NCBI RefSeq assembly: GCF_900129815.1
Contig: NZ_FQWX01000013.1
Location: forward strand, 1-64,000
Length of the DNA stretch: 64,000 nt
Source of the DNA: Asaccharospora irregularis DSM 2635
Lineage (GTDB): Bacteria > Bacillota > Clostridia > Peptostreptococcales > Peptostreptococcaceae
Direction of reading: 5' to 3'
Shown: piece by piece, positions 34,097 through 42,169 of the stretch
How the letters are laid out: every line of letters starts with the position of its first letter
How positions within the stretch are numbered: the stretch's first letter is position 1
Position numbers and translations under genes: made by a program
Notes under the pieces: generated by a model
Database searches by the model: none
What the model was told of the DNA's origin: nothing
The model's input: the letters and a program-made list of their open reading frames with translations, nothing else

Positions 34097-36745
34097 CTAC
34101 TTTGTTTCATACCAAGAATTGCCTGTGTTTAAATCCACATCTAAATTTATATCCATTTTAACTGCATTTTCCATTTCATCTTTTACTATTTGCTTAACTT
34201 CTTCTAGTTCATCCTCAAAAGCTTCAACTATAAGCTCATCGTGTACCTGGAGTATAAGTTTAGATTTTAAATTTTTCTCTTCTAATTTTTTGTAAACATT
34301 GACCATGGCTATTTTTATAATGTCAGCTGCACTACCTTGTATAGGTGCATTCATGGCAAATCTTTTTCCTCTATTTCTTTCCATAAAATTGCTAGATTTT
34401 ATCTCTGGTATATATCTTCTTCTGTTTAGTATAGTAGTCACATATCCATTTTCTGTAGCTTTTTCTATAGTCTCATCCATAAAACCTTTTATTTTACTGT
34501 ACTTTGCAAAGTAACTTTCTATATATTCCTTAGCCTTTTTAAGAGGTATATTTAAATCATCCGCTAATCCAAAATCACTCTTACCATATATTATTCCAAA
34601 GTTTACAGCCTTTGCCGCAGCTCTAAGTTGACTAGTTACCTCTTCCATATTTACATTAAATACTTGTGAGGCTGTTTTTGTATGGATATCTTCATTGTGT
34701 TTAAATGCCTCTATCATATTTTCATCTTGGCTCATTTGTGCAAGAACCCTAAGTTCTACTTGTGAGTAATCTGCATCAACTAACTTACATTTATTATCAG
34801 AAATAAATACCTTTCTTATTTTTCTACCTATCTCCATTTTTACAGGTATATTTTGAAGGTTAGGTTCTGTAGAAGATATTCTTCCTGTAGTAGTTATCGT
34901 TTGATTAAATGAAGAGTGTATCCTATTGCTTATAGGGTTTATTATATTTAAAAGCCCTTCTACATATGTTGAGTTTAATTTTACAATTTGTCTGTACTCA
35001 GTTATTTTGTCTATAATAGGATGACTGTCTTTTAACTTTTCCAATACATCCGCATTAGTTGAATACCCAGTTTTAGTCTTCTTTATAACAGGCAGTTCTA
35101 ATTTTTCAAACAAAATAACACCTAGTTGTTTTGGAGAATTTATATTAAATGTTTCTCCTGACAATTCGTATATTTCACTTTCTAAACTAGATATGATTTT
35201 TCTAAACTCAATGCCTAGTTCATTTAATTTATCTTTATCTACCTTTATACCCCTATACTCCATAGATCCTAACACTTCAACCAAAGGCATTTCAACACTG
35301 TGAAATAATTCATCCATGTTCATATCAGTTAGAGTTTCTTCCATAATAGGCATAACATTTTTGACGGTGTTGATTATTTGTCCAATATGATCTTTTAATT
35401 GCGCTGAATCTAGGTTCTCATATTTTTTAGCTTTTACACCCTTGCCTAATAACTCTTCTTCTGATTTGACTTTTTTTGTTAAGTACTTCATAGCAATAGC
35501 ACTGCACTCATAAGACGTTGAAGAAGTTGAGTCTATTAAGTATTCAGCTATAACTATATCAAACTGCATATTTTCTAATTTTATATCGTATGGTCTTAAG
35601 GCTAAGTAATCATCCTTTAAATTATAACCATATTTTTTAATATCATTACTTGAAAATATATCTTTAAACTTTTCTATTGCATCCTCATTTATACAGTATA
35701 TGTTCTCTCCATCCAAGCTCATAAATATATTTATTATATTTTTCTCAAGTATATTCCCTTGCTTTCTAACTGTTTTTAATATCAGTTCTTTTTTGTTGTT
35801 TATTTCATTTTTAAATTCTTCTATATTTTCTAAGTCTAATATATTTATATTTATTTCTTCCTCTTCACTCTCAAACCCTCCATCTAATTCTAAAACTCTA
35901 GATAGTAAGCTGTTAAACCCAAAGTATCTAAATATATCTAACACATCAGACTTATTGTAGTCTCCAAATTCTAAATCATCTAAGTTTATCTCAATAGGAA
36001 CATCTCTTATGATTGTTGCCAGTCTTTTGCTCATTATAGCTAGTTCTTTATTTTCTTCGATCTTCTTTTTTACACTTCCTTTAAGCTGATCCACATTCTC
36101 AACTAAGTTTTCTATGCTTGAAAACTCCTTTATAAGCTTTATCCCAGTCTTTTCTCCTACTCCTGGAACTCCTGGTATATTATCTGACTTATCTCCCATA
36201 AGGCCCTTTAAATCTATGAATTGAGTAGGTGTCATCTCATATTTTTCCATTACAGAATCAAAGTTATATTCCTCTACTTCTCCTATGCCCTTTTTAGTAA
36301 TTAAAGTAGTAGTTTTATCAGATGCAAGTTGTATAGCATCCTTATCTCCCGTTACTATATAAACTTTATATCCGTTCTCCTCACCCTTCTTTGAAACCGT
36401 ACCTATTATATCATCAGCTTCATATCCGTCTATCTCTAATCTATTTATATTGAACTTATCTAATAACTCTTTTAATGGTTCAAACTGTACCCTAAGTTCA
36501 TCTGGCATCTTCTTTCTTCCCGCTTTATATTCTTCATACTCTAAGTGCCTAAAAGTAGGTGCCTTTCTATCAAACGCAACACTTATATGTGTAGGCTTAT
36601 ATGTATCTATTATTTTAAATAGCATTGTTGTAAATCCATAAATAGCATTAGTTTTTAAACCCTCTTTGTTGTTCATTTCCGGCAAAGCATAAAAGGCTCT
36701 ATTTATTATCGAGTTTCCATCTATTATTACTAATTTTTTATCCAA
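34097..36745 (-). CDS. polA: DNA polymerase I without proofreading activity
   Basis: About 882 residues. 5'-3' exonuclease domain (about 1-290) with GYEADDIIGT and GLMGDKSDNIPGVPGVG. The 3'-5' exonuclease-like region (about 300-465) lacks the DxE catalytic pair, so it is structural only. Polymerase domain has DADYSQVELRVLAQ (motif A), RAAAKAVNFGIIYG (motif B) and LQVHDELIVEA (motif C). The frame opens at GTG 36754, which overlaps the AGGAG site; TTG 36745, eight bases from that site, gives the usual MDKKLVIIDGNS start. Confidence 0.95.
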   Translation of the reverse strand: MDKKLVIIDGNSIINRAFYALPEMNNKEGLKTNAIYGFTTMLFKIIDTYKPTHISVAFDRKAPTFRHLEYEEYKAGRKKMPDELRVQFEPLKELLDKFNINRLEIDGYEADDIIGTVSKKGEENGYKVYIVTGDKDAIQLASDKTTTLITKKGIGEVEEYNFDSVMEKYEMTPTQFIDLKGLMGDKSDNIPGVPGVGEKTGIKLIKEFSSIENLVENVDQLKGSVKKKIEENKELAIMSKRLATIIRDVPIEINLDDLEFGDYNKSDVLDIFRYFGFNSLLSRVLELDGGFESEEEEININILDLENIEEFKNEINNKKELILKTVRKQGNILEKNIINIFMSLDGENIYCINEDAIEKFKDIFSSNDIKKYGYNLKDDYLALRPYDIKLENMQFDIVIAEYLIDSTSSTSYECSAIAMKYLTKKVKSEEELLGKGVKAKKYENLDSAQLKDHIGQIINTVKNVMPIMEETLTDMNMDELFHSVEMPLVEVLGSMEYRGIKVDKDKLNELGIEFRKIISSLESEIYELSGETFNINSPKQLGVILFEKLELPVIKKTKTGYSTNADVLEKLKDSHPIIDKITEYRQIVKLNSTYVEGLLNIINPISNRIHSSFNQTITTTGRISSTEPNLQNIPVKMEIGRKIRKVFISDNKCKLVDADYSQVELRVLAQMSQDENMIEAFKHNEDIHTKTASQVFNVNMEEVTSQLRAAAKAVNFGIIYGKSDFGLADDLNIPLKKAKEYIESYFAKYSKIKGFMDETIEKATENGYVTTILNRRRYIPEIKSSNFMERNRGKRFAMNAPIQGSAADIIKIAMVNVYKKLEEKNLKSKLILQVHDELIVEAFEDELEEVKQIVKDEMENAVKMDINLDVDLNTGNSWYETK

Positions 36746-36941
36746 ATTTATCACTCCTAAAGTTTCTGTATTTCATATAACGCAACTGTTATTATATACA
36801 AATATGTTATTATTTAATATTACCATAATATTGATAGGATATTAAGGTTAAATAAATTCAAATAATTATATTTCTAATGTTTTAATTTGATTATACTGGA
36901 GATATTAACTATATTTTTTCTTATTAAGGTAATTTAAATTC

Positions 36942-36970
36942 TTGCAATCTATAAAATTATTTGCTATAAT
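36942..36970 (+). promoter_or_regulatory. Promoter of tRNA-Leu
   Basis: TTGCAA at 36942 and TATAAT at 36965 with a 17-base spacer, 35 bases before the tRNA. The -10 is perfect. Confidence 0.8.
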
Positions 36971-37005
36971 TAACAGGTGAGTTAGTTTTGTACAACTTCA
37001 TATAA

Positions 37006-37091
37006 GCCGGCGTGTCGGAATGGCAGACGATGCGGATTCAAAATCCGTTGGTGGAAACGCCGTGTGGGTTCGAGTCCCACCGCCGGCACCA
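37006..37091 (+). tRNA. tRNA-Leu(CAA)
   Basis: 86 bases with the CCA end encoded. Acceptor arms GCCGGCG and CGCCGGC pair fully. The anticodon stem GCGGA/TCCGT encloses TTCAAAA, giving anticodon CAA for TTG codons. A long variable arm (TGGTGGAAACGCCGT region) and GGTTCGAGTCC T-arm confirm class II Leu. It is solitary. Confidence 0.96.
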
Positions 37092-37105
37092 ACCAAAAAG
37101 ATTAC

Positions 37106-37135
37106 AAAAGTTCTAATATTTAATTAGAACTTTTT
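37106..37135. terminator. Terminator after tRNA-Leu, shared with the MATE gene
   Basis: AAAAGTTCTAAT and ATTAGAACTTTT pair over a five-base loop. A-rich and T-rich flanks on both sides suit both the tRNA and the convergent gene ending at 37161. Confidence 0.8.
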
Positions 37136-37160
37136 ATTTTGCAAAAATATATAGATTTAT

Positions 37161-38465
37161 TTAAACTTTTACTTCCTTTATATACTTTAAGTAAAATAAG
37201 ATATAATTAAGCACATAACTTAATCCAACAAACATGTAAACACTATGCAAACTCTTACCTACAAACAAAATAATGATAAGAGTAAGTATATTTGTTATAA
37301 ATGTGACCTTCAATGCCCAAGTTTGGTAGTTTATAGCTTGAATACTGGATTTGTAGACAGACATTAGGTAATTAGGAAGCTGTATCAAAATACCAACTGG
37401 TATATACTTTTTTGCTGATTCTATAAGTTCCTTATCAGATGTTATAATGCTAGGTATATGATTTTTAAAAACAAATATAGCAACAAACATGATAAAGTAC
37501 AATAACACTAAATTTATAGACGAATACTTGCTTATATTTAATGAGTTTTTCATATCTTCTCTAGCATAACTCTCACTGACTAAGGATAAATTTGCCATTG
37601 AGTATCCAAACATTGGCATTAATACAACATTTATTATTTGAAGAATAAGCGTATATGTAGATAATTCCAAAACTCCCATTCTAGATATAATTGCATTGAT
37701 TCCTATTACAAAAACTATATCCTCCATAAATTCCTGACCTATAAAAGATATTGAAAAGTTTAGTATTTCCTTTATTTTTATAGCTAAATTAGATATATCA
37801 AACTTTATCTTAACTAAATCACGCGATATATACACATATATTGCTAAATTTAAAGTCAATGCTATTATGGTTCCTATAGCAGCTCCTATAGATCCCATTT
37901 TAGGGCATCCAAACTTTCCAAATATAAGCGAATAATCTAATATAACATTTATTATATTTGCAATAATAGTTACCATAAGAATATTCTCAGTTTTTCTAAA
38001 TATTTTAAATACAGTCGAATAGATGAAAATTATAAGATTTAAAAGTATTGATATGCTATAAATTCTAATAAAATTAATTGCTTCTTTTAGAATTTGTCCA
38101 TTTAACCCAAACAAAGTTTGTAAGATTGTTTTACAAAATATATTTATAAGAATAGATAAAACCGCACCAATAAATACACTTAAAATAATATATATAGTAA
38201 ACTTATCGTTTAATTCTTCCCTATTGTCCTTGCCAATACATTGTGAACCCAATATATTAAATGCTATTGACATAGCTCCTAAGACCCCTACCAAACTATT
38301 TATACTTGAGGTAACCAACCCAACCCCTGCATATGCATATATAGAAATCCGACCTACAAATGCTTGATCAATAATACCCATAATAATTCCAGATATAGAA
38401 CTTAATATAAGTGGTATAGCTATATAATTTAAGTTAGAAATTATTCCTTTGCACTCTTTTGTCAT
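37161..38465 (-). CDS. MATE-family efflux transporter
   Basis: 434 residues, twelve predicted helices in two related halves. N-terminal IPLILSSISGIIMGIIDQAF and QCIGKDNREELN (loop) fit the MATE/NorM-DinF superfamily. The substrate cannot be read from sequence. ATG 38465 has only a weak GGTAAAAAG site, and a 22-bp perfect dyad stands 13 bases upstream. It could be the exporter for the neighbouring peptide gene, but that is conjecture. Confidence 0.88.
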   Translation of the reverse strand: MTKECKGIISNLNYIAIPLILSSISGIIMGIIDQAFVGRISIYAYAGVGLVTSSINSLVGVLGAMSIAFNILGSQCIGKDNREELNDKFTIYIILSVFIGAVLSILINIFCKTILQTLFGLNGQILKEAINFIRIYSISILLNLIIFIYSTVFKIFRKTENILMVTIIANIINVILDYSLIFGKFGCPKMGSIGAAIGTIIALTLNLAIYVYISRDLVKIKFDISNLAIKIKEILNFSISFIGQEFMEDIVFVIGINAIISRMGVLELSTYTLILQIINVVLMPMFGYSMANLSLVSESYAREDMKNSLNISKYSSINLVLLYFIMFVAIFVFKNHIPSIITSDKELIESAKKYIPVGILIQLPNYLMSVYKSSIQAINYQTWALKVTFITNILTLIIILFVGKSLHSVYMFVGLSYVLNYILFYLKYIKEVKV

Positions 38466-38478
38466 CTTTTTACCGTAT

Positions 38479-38531
38479 TATATAGGTCATCTCATTATAA
38501 ATTTAAAACTTATAATGAGATGACCTATATA
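38479..38531 (-). promoter_or_regulatory. 22-bp perfect inverted repeat just before the MATE gene
   Basis: TATATAGGTCATCTCATTAT at 38479 with two more bases pairs exactly with 38510-38531 over a nine-base loop. On the minus strand it ends 13 bases before the MATE ATG with no T-tract after it, so it is better explained as an operator or 5'-UTR structure than as a terminator. Confidence 0.55.
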
Positions 38532-38612
38532 TCTCCCTTTTTATTATTAACTAAAACTAATTATCCTAATTAGACTACTATTTAAATATCTAAGTAATTT
38601 ATTATAATAATA

Positions 38613-38635
38613 AAGCACCCTCCTCGAGAGTGCCT
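38613..38635 (-). terminator. Terminator of the SPASM-protein/peptide unit
   Basis: On the minus strand GCACTCTC, loop GAG, GAGGGTGC (one T-G wobble), then TTTATTATT. Its GC-rich stem stands out in this AT-rich gap. Confidence 0.82.
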
Positions 38636-38663
38636 ATTAATACAATATAAATACTTTTATATA

Positions 38664-38786
38664 CTATTTGTTATTTATATTTTCTTTATTTATATTAATA
38701 GAAACTTCTCTAAACAACCAAATGAGTGAAAATAATACAGGTTTAAATAATAAATCATATAAAAATATATTTAATAACTCTAACAA
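38664..38786 (-). CDS. 40-residue peptide next to a SPASM-domain protein
   Basis: TTG start at 38786 with GAGGTGG five bases upstream, stop TAG at 38664. The peptide begins MLELLNIFLYDLLFKPVLFS, continues through a Trp-containing hydrophobic helix, then has a polar Asn/Lys/Ile-rich tail. It starts 33 bases after the stop of the SPASM-like gene and is followed by a strong terminator, so the two should be one transcript. It could be a small membrane peptide or a substrate of its neighbour; Cys is absent, so a thioether peptide is unlikely. Confidence 0.55.
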   Translation of the reverse strand: MLELLNIFLYDLLFKPVLFSLIWLFREVSININKENINNK

Positions 38787-38818
38787 AGTAACCACCTCAT
38801 TAGAATTATTGACCAAAT

Positions 38819-39946
38819 CTATATCATAAATTCGCCTATCTTCTTAATATATTTTTCTATATTATTACTTAAAGCCCATTCACAATAGCTGTCACTTTTA
38901 ATATTAAACCATATCGAATCAATATAAGTCACACAACTAGATACATTTTCACAATCTTTACATATATCTTTATTTGCACTTTTTATTTTCATCAATAACC
39001 TTATTAGTTCTTCTCTACACCTAAGTATACTCTCCATAGGTTCCCTTAAAATATTGCCTAATAAAAAATCATAGTTTGGCAATTTTACTAGTTTTACTCT
39101 ACCATCAGATTTAATATACATCTCAGTCAACATTAAATCTTTCTGATTGCATGATATACCAGTTTTTCTATTTATAACTTCCCCCATACTTACGATTTTT
39201 TCACCACTATGTTCAACAACCTCATACCCTTTTTTTAGTAAATCTATCTTGTTAATTTCCTTTTTTAGCCTTAAAAATTTATTTTCATCATATGTATTCA
39301 ACCCAAAGATAACCTTTTCCCTATTAGCTTGTATGAGGTTCATTATACTTCTACTTGCAATAAAGTCGTTCATCTTAATAAAAACTAAATCATAGTATTT
39401 AAAAATATAGCTGAGTATTTCCTTAGAGCTTTTATCACTTAAAATACCATCTCCTAAAATCTCTATAAATCTGCACCCATGTTCATACATACTCTTTAGT
39501 ATGCTTAATAACTTATCCAGCCTGATAACAGTGTCATCTAAATTTATTTCTAGTATGTAATATATAGGTATAAAAAATCCCTTGCTACCAGTTATTTCAA
39601 AAACACTAACTATGTTTTGTTTTTGCTCTTCAAATACAAAGTATTTGTCCTGGTATAATCTAAAGAACTCCATAACTTTTAATCTTATTTTAGGGACATT
39701 TATGTACATACCACACAATTTTTCTAATATTTCCTCGCTCGTATTGCGTCCATCACATTCAGCTAGCATTATTAATTCTTCCGTATCTAAAAAACTTATA
39801 CTTCTCTTTATCTCGTCCGAATTATAGTCTGTGCTTATTATAATATTTTTTTCTGGCCAAATATGTACCCTTACTCCTTCTCTGAGCTTTGGATATTTGT
39901 CTTTTATTAACTCATAAAAATGATTATAAGCCTCTAACTCTGTCAC
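38819..39946 (-). CDS. SPASM-type protein with PqqD-like domain, radical-SAM cysteines missing
   Basis: 375 residues from GTG 39946 (GGAGG seven bases before). N-terminal part (about 50-85: FLDTEELIMLAECDGRNTSE) resembles PqqD-like peptide-recognition domains. The middle follows the radical-SAM barrel pattern (LKSMYEHGCRFIEILGDGIL) but IPIYYILEINLDD stands where CxxxCxxC should be. The end keeps SPASM features: SCNQKDLMLTEMYIKSDG, LLGNILREPMESIL and CKDCENVSSC plus a last Cys. It thus looks like a catalytically inactive or repurposed relative of peptide-maturing radical SAM enzymes. Confidence 0.6.
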   Translation of the reverse strand: MTELEAYNHFYELIKDKYPKLREGVRVHIWPEKNIIISTDYNSDEIKRSISFLDTEELIMLAECDGRNTSEEILEKLCGMYINVPKIRLKVMEFFRLYQDKYFVFEEQKQNIVSVFEITGSKGFFIPIYYILEINLDDTVIRLDKLLSILKSMYEHGCRFIEILGDGILSDKSSKEILSYIFKYYDLVFIKMNDFIASRSIMNLIQANREKVIFGLNTYDENKFLRLKKEINKIDLLKKGYEVVEHSGEKIVSMGEVINRKTGISCNQKDLMLTEMYIKSDGRVKLVKLPNYDFLLGNILREPMESILRCREELIRLLMKIKSANKDICKDCENVSSCVTYIDSIWFNIKSDSYCEWALSNNIEKYIKKIGEFMI

Positions 39947-40035
39947 GCCCATACCTCCATTTTTCAATTTATAAAAATCAAGTCTGCGATCCCTTAGTAG
40001 TATTATTTTCATATGGAAATTTATTAATATATACA

Positions 40036-40076
40036 AGGAAATTATACCGATTAAAAATAGGTATAATTCCTTTTTA
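40036..40076. terminator. Hairpin between the export cassette and the SPASM unit
   Basis: GGTATAATTCC and its near complement (one bulged A) pair over an eleven-base loop, with TTTTT on the plus side and T-rich sequence on the minus side. Probably terminates the minus-strand MMPL cassette. Confidence 0.45.
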
Positions 40077-40192
40077 GTGTATATATTACATAATTTGTCA
40101 TGTTTTTTAAATACCTTATGACTAGAGTATCATTTAGCAAGGCTTATTTCAAGAAAATTATATAGCTAGATAATGTTTATATATATTTATGC

Positions 40193-42139
40193 CTATTTTA
40201 CTAAATTCTTAATCCAGTCTATTATTCCCTTATCTTCTTCAACTTTTTCTACTTTCTTTTTAGTTTCTTCTTTTTCTTCATGTTTTGTTCTCATTATAAA
40301 TTTTACATTTCCTTGCATTTCTTCACTTATACCAGAGAAGTTGTTGTAGTCTTTAGAAGCTTCGATTATTTTGTCTTTAGCCTCTAATGCTCCCTCTATT
40401 TCTGATATATTTTTACTTCCAAGCATCTTATTTAGAACTTCATTTTCCATCTTTTTAGTTCCCTCATAAAGCTTATTAGATCCTTCTTTTAGTTGTTCTG
40501 TAGCTGATAGTATTTTATCTGAGTTTGAACTAAGTTCTGAACTCCCAGATTTTAAAGTTTTTCCTCCTTTTAGGAGTTCTTGACTTCCAGCTTCCAATTG
40601 TTTATTTCCATTTGCTAAATCCTTACTTCCTGTATAAATTGTATCTGTTGCAGATTTTAATTTACTTGAACTGTCTGCCAAAGTTGTTCCTGCCTCATTA
40701 AACTTTTTAAAGTTTTCATAGAATGAACTTGAACCTTGGTCTAATTTCGCCAAACCGTCATTTAATGATGATACGCCAGCCTTAGCACTACCTAATCCAG
40801 ACTTTACGCTTTCTAATCCTGCCCTTTGTTGTGATGATATAGAATTTAAGTTTCCACTTAACCCTTTTAGTTTGGCTGCTAATTCTGGATTTTCTGCTGC
40901 AACCTGACTAGATATTTCATCAAGTCCACCAGCTACTTGACTTACATTATCAGTAGATTTTATTAATCTATCTAATCCTTCTGTCCCTTGATTAAATCCA
41001 TCTTTTAATTGAGCTGAACCGGCAGCTGCACTTTCTATTCCTTTATCTATTCCTTCATATGCTCCATATAATTTTTTTGCACTTCCTATATATTGTGCTA
41101 CTCCAGCAGTGAATTTATCTTGAGATGTACTTAATTGATTTAATCCATTGCTTAAATCGCTAGCTCCCTTGCTTAAAAGTGGTGCACTGCTTCCTAGTTT
41201 GTCTATGCCTTGGCTTAATTGACCAACTCCTGAATCTAGTGTTTTTACTCCATTATTGAATAACTTATATTTTTCATTTAATTCTGAAGTACCTTTGCTT
41301 AGTTTTTCTGTCCCGTCTAATAGAGCATCTGCTCCCTTTTGTAGATCATCTATTGATTTTTTCAAATCCCCAAAAGAACTATCTTTATCTAATTTATCTA
41401 TTTCCCCTACTTCTGGGCTTGCAGCTACCATTATATTTGGCATTTTAAAATTAGTTGCTTTTCCTTCTATAACTAATGTGTCCTTTAAGTTAAGAATATC
41501 TATTAAGTCACTTCCTATATTTAAAGATTCCTTAAGTCCTGGTAAAGATGCAAATGTTATACTGGAGTTTTTACCATCATCTAATATTTTACCTTCATTA
41601 GATTTTATGTTTTTAAAGTTTTCTCTTGGCATAACTACTTCTGTAGCAGTTAAAAATGGTACATAAATAGTTCTGTACTCTCCGTTTATATCTACAGCTC
41701 TACTTTCGTTGTTATTTAATTTTATAGTTATTTTTACATCTCCAGATTTACCTTCTATTTCTTCTGGGTTTACAATTTTACCATCTAGTTCGTATTTTAT
41801 ATCTACACTTATAGGTAATTGTTTGTTTGTTTCTCCTCTATAGTATAAATCTTCTTTGTCTACATCCCAAGTAATCTTATTTCCATCTATAACAGGCTTT
41901 TCATCTCCCTTTAAGTTTTTTATATTTGTTAGGCTACTTGTATCTGAAAACTTTCCAAGTTTAGAATCAGATTTTATCCAAGTAGAAACTATATTCTTGT
42001 TTACCTTCCCATTACTATCTAGTATTGTATAAACAGTTTCATCCTTTTCAATATCATTGGCAAATACAAATGTTCCATTGCTTGCTATTATCATAGCTGT
42101 AAATAATGCAGCTGATCTATTTTTAATTTTTTTATCCAT
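40193..42139 (-). CDS. Secreted LxxG-heptad repeat protein (YhgE-like) of an export cassette
   Basis: 648 residues. Signal peptide near the N-terminus. Residues about 250-580 consist of coiled-coil heptads of the form LxxGxxxL (LSQGIDKLGSSAPLLSKGAS), typical of YhgE/Pip-like and similar proteins that accompany MMPL transporters. The end is charged (KKKVEKVEEDKG). No membrane helices flank the repeats, so it probably lies outside the membrane as a periplasm-like partner of the MMPL protein encoded 30 bases upstream. Confidence 0.8.
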   Translation of the reverse strand: MDKKIKNRSAALFTAMIIASNGTFVFANDIEKDETVYTILDSNGKVNKNIVSTWIKSDSKLGKFSDTSSLTNIKNLKGDEKPVIDGNKITWDVDKEDLYYRGETNKQLPISVDIKYELDGKIVNPEEIEGKSGDVKITIKLNNNESRAVDINGEYRTIYVPFLTATEVVMPRENFKNIKSNEGKILDDGKNSSITFASLPGLKESLNIGSDLIDILNLKDTLVIEGKATNFKMPNIMVAASPEVGEIDKLDKDSSFGDLKKSIDDLQKGADALLDGTEKLSKGTSELNEKYKLFNNGVKTLDSGVGQLSQGIDKLGSSAPLLSKGASDLSNGLNQLSTSQDKFTAGVAQYIGSAKKLYGAYEGIDKGIESAAAGSAQLKDGFNQGTEGLDRLIKSTDNVSQVAGGLDEISSQVAAENPELAAKLKGLSGNLNSISSQQRAGLESVKSGLGSAKAGVSSLNDGLAKLDQGSSSFYENFKKFNEAGTTLADSSSKLKSATDTIYTGSKDLANGNKQLEAGSQELLKGGKTLKSGSSELSSNSDKILSATEQLKEGSNKLYEGTKKMENEVLNKMLGSKNISEIEGALEAKDKIIEASKDYNNFSGISEEMQGNVKFIMRTKHEEKEETKKKVEKVEEDKGIIDWIKNLVK

Positions 42140-42169
42140 TTTAATAACCTCCTCTAATTACAACCATTT

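Noticed and set aside
38664-38786. The 40-residue peptide as a lanthipeptide or sactipeptide precursor
   Set aside because: It has no Cys and only two or so Ser/Thr residues, so those chemistries do not apply.
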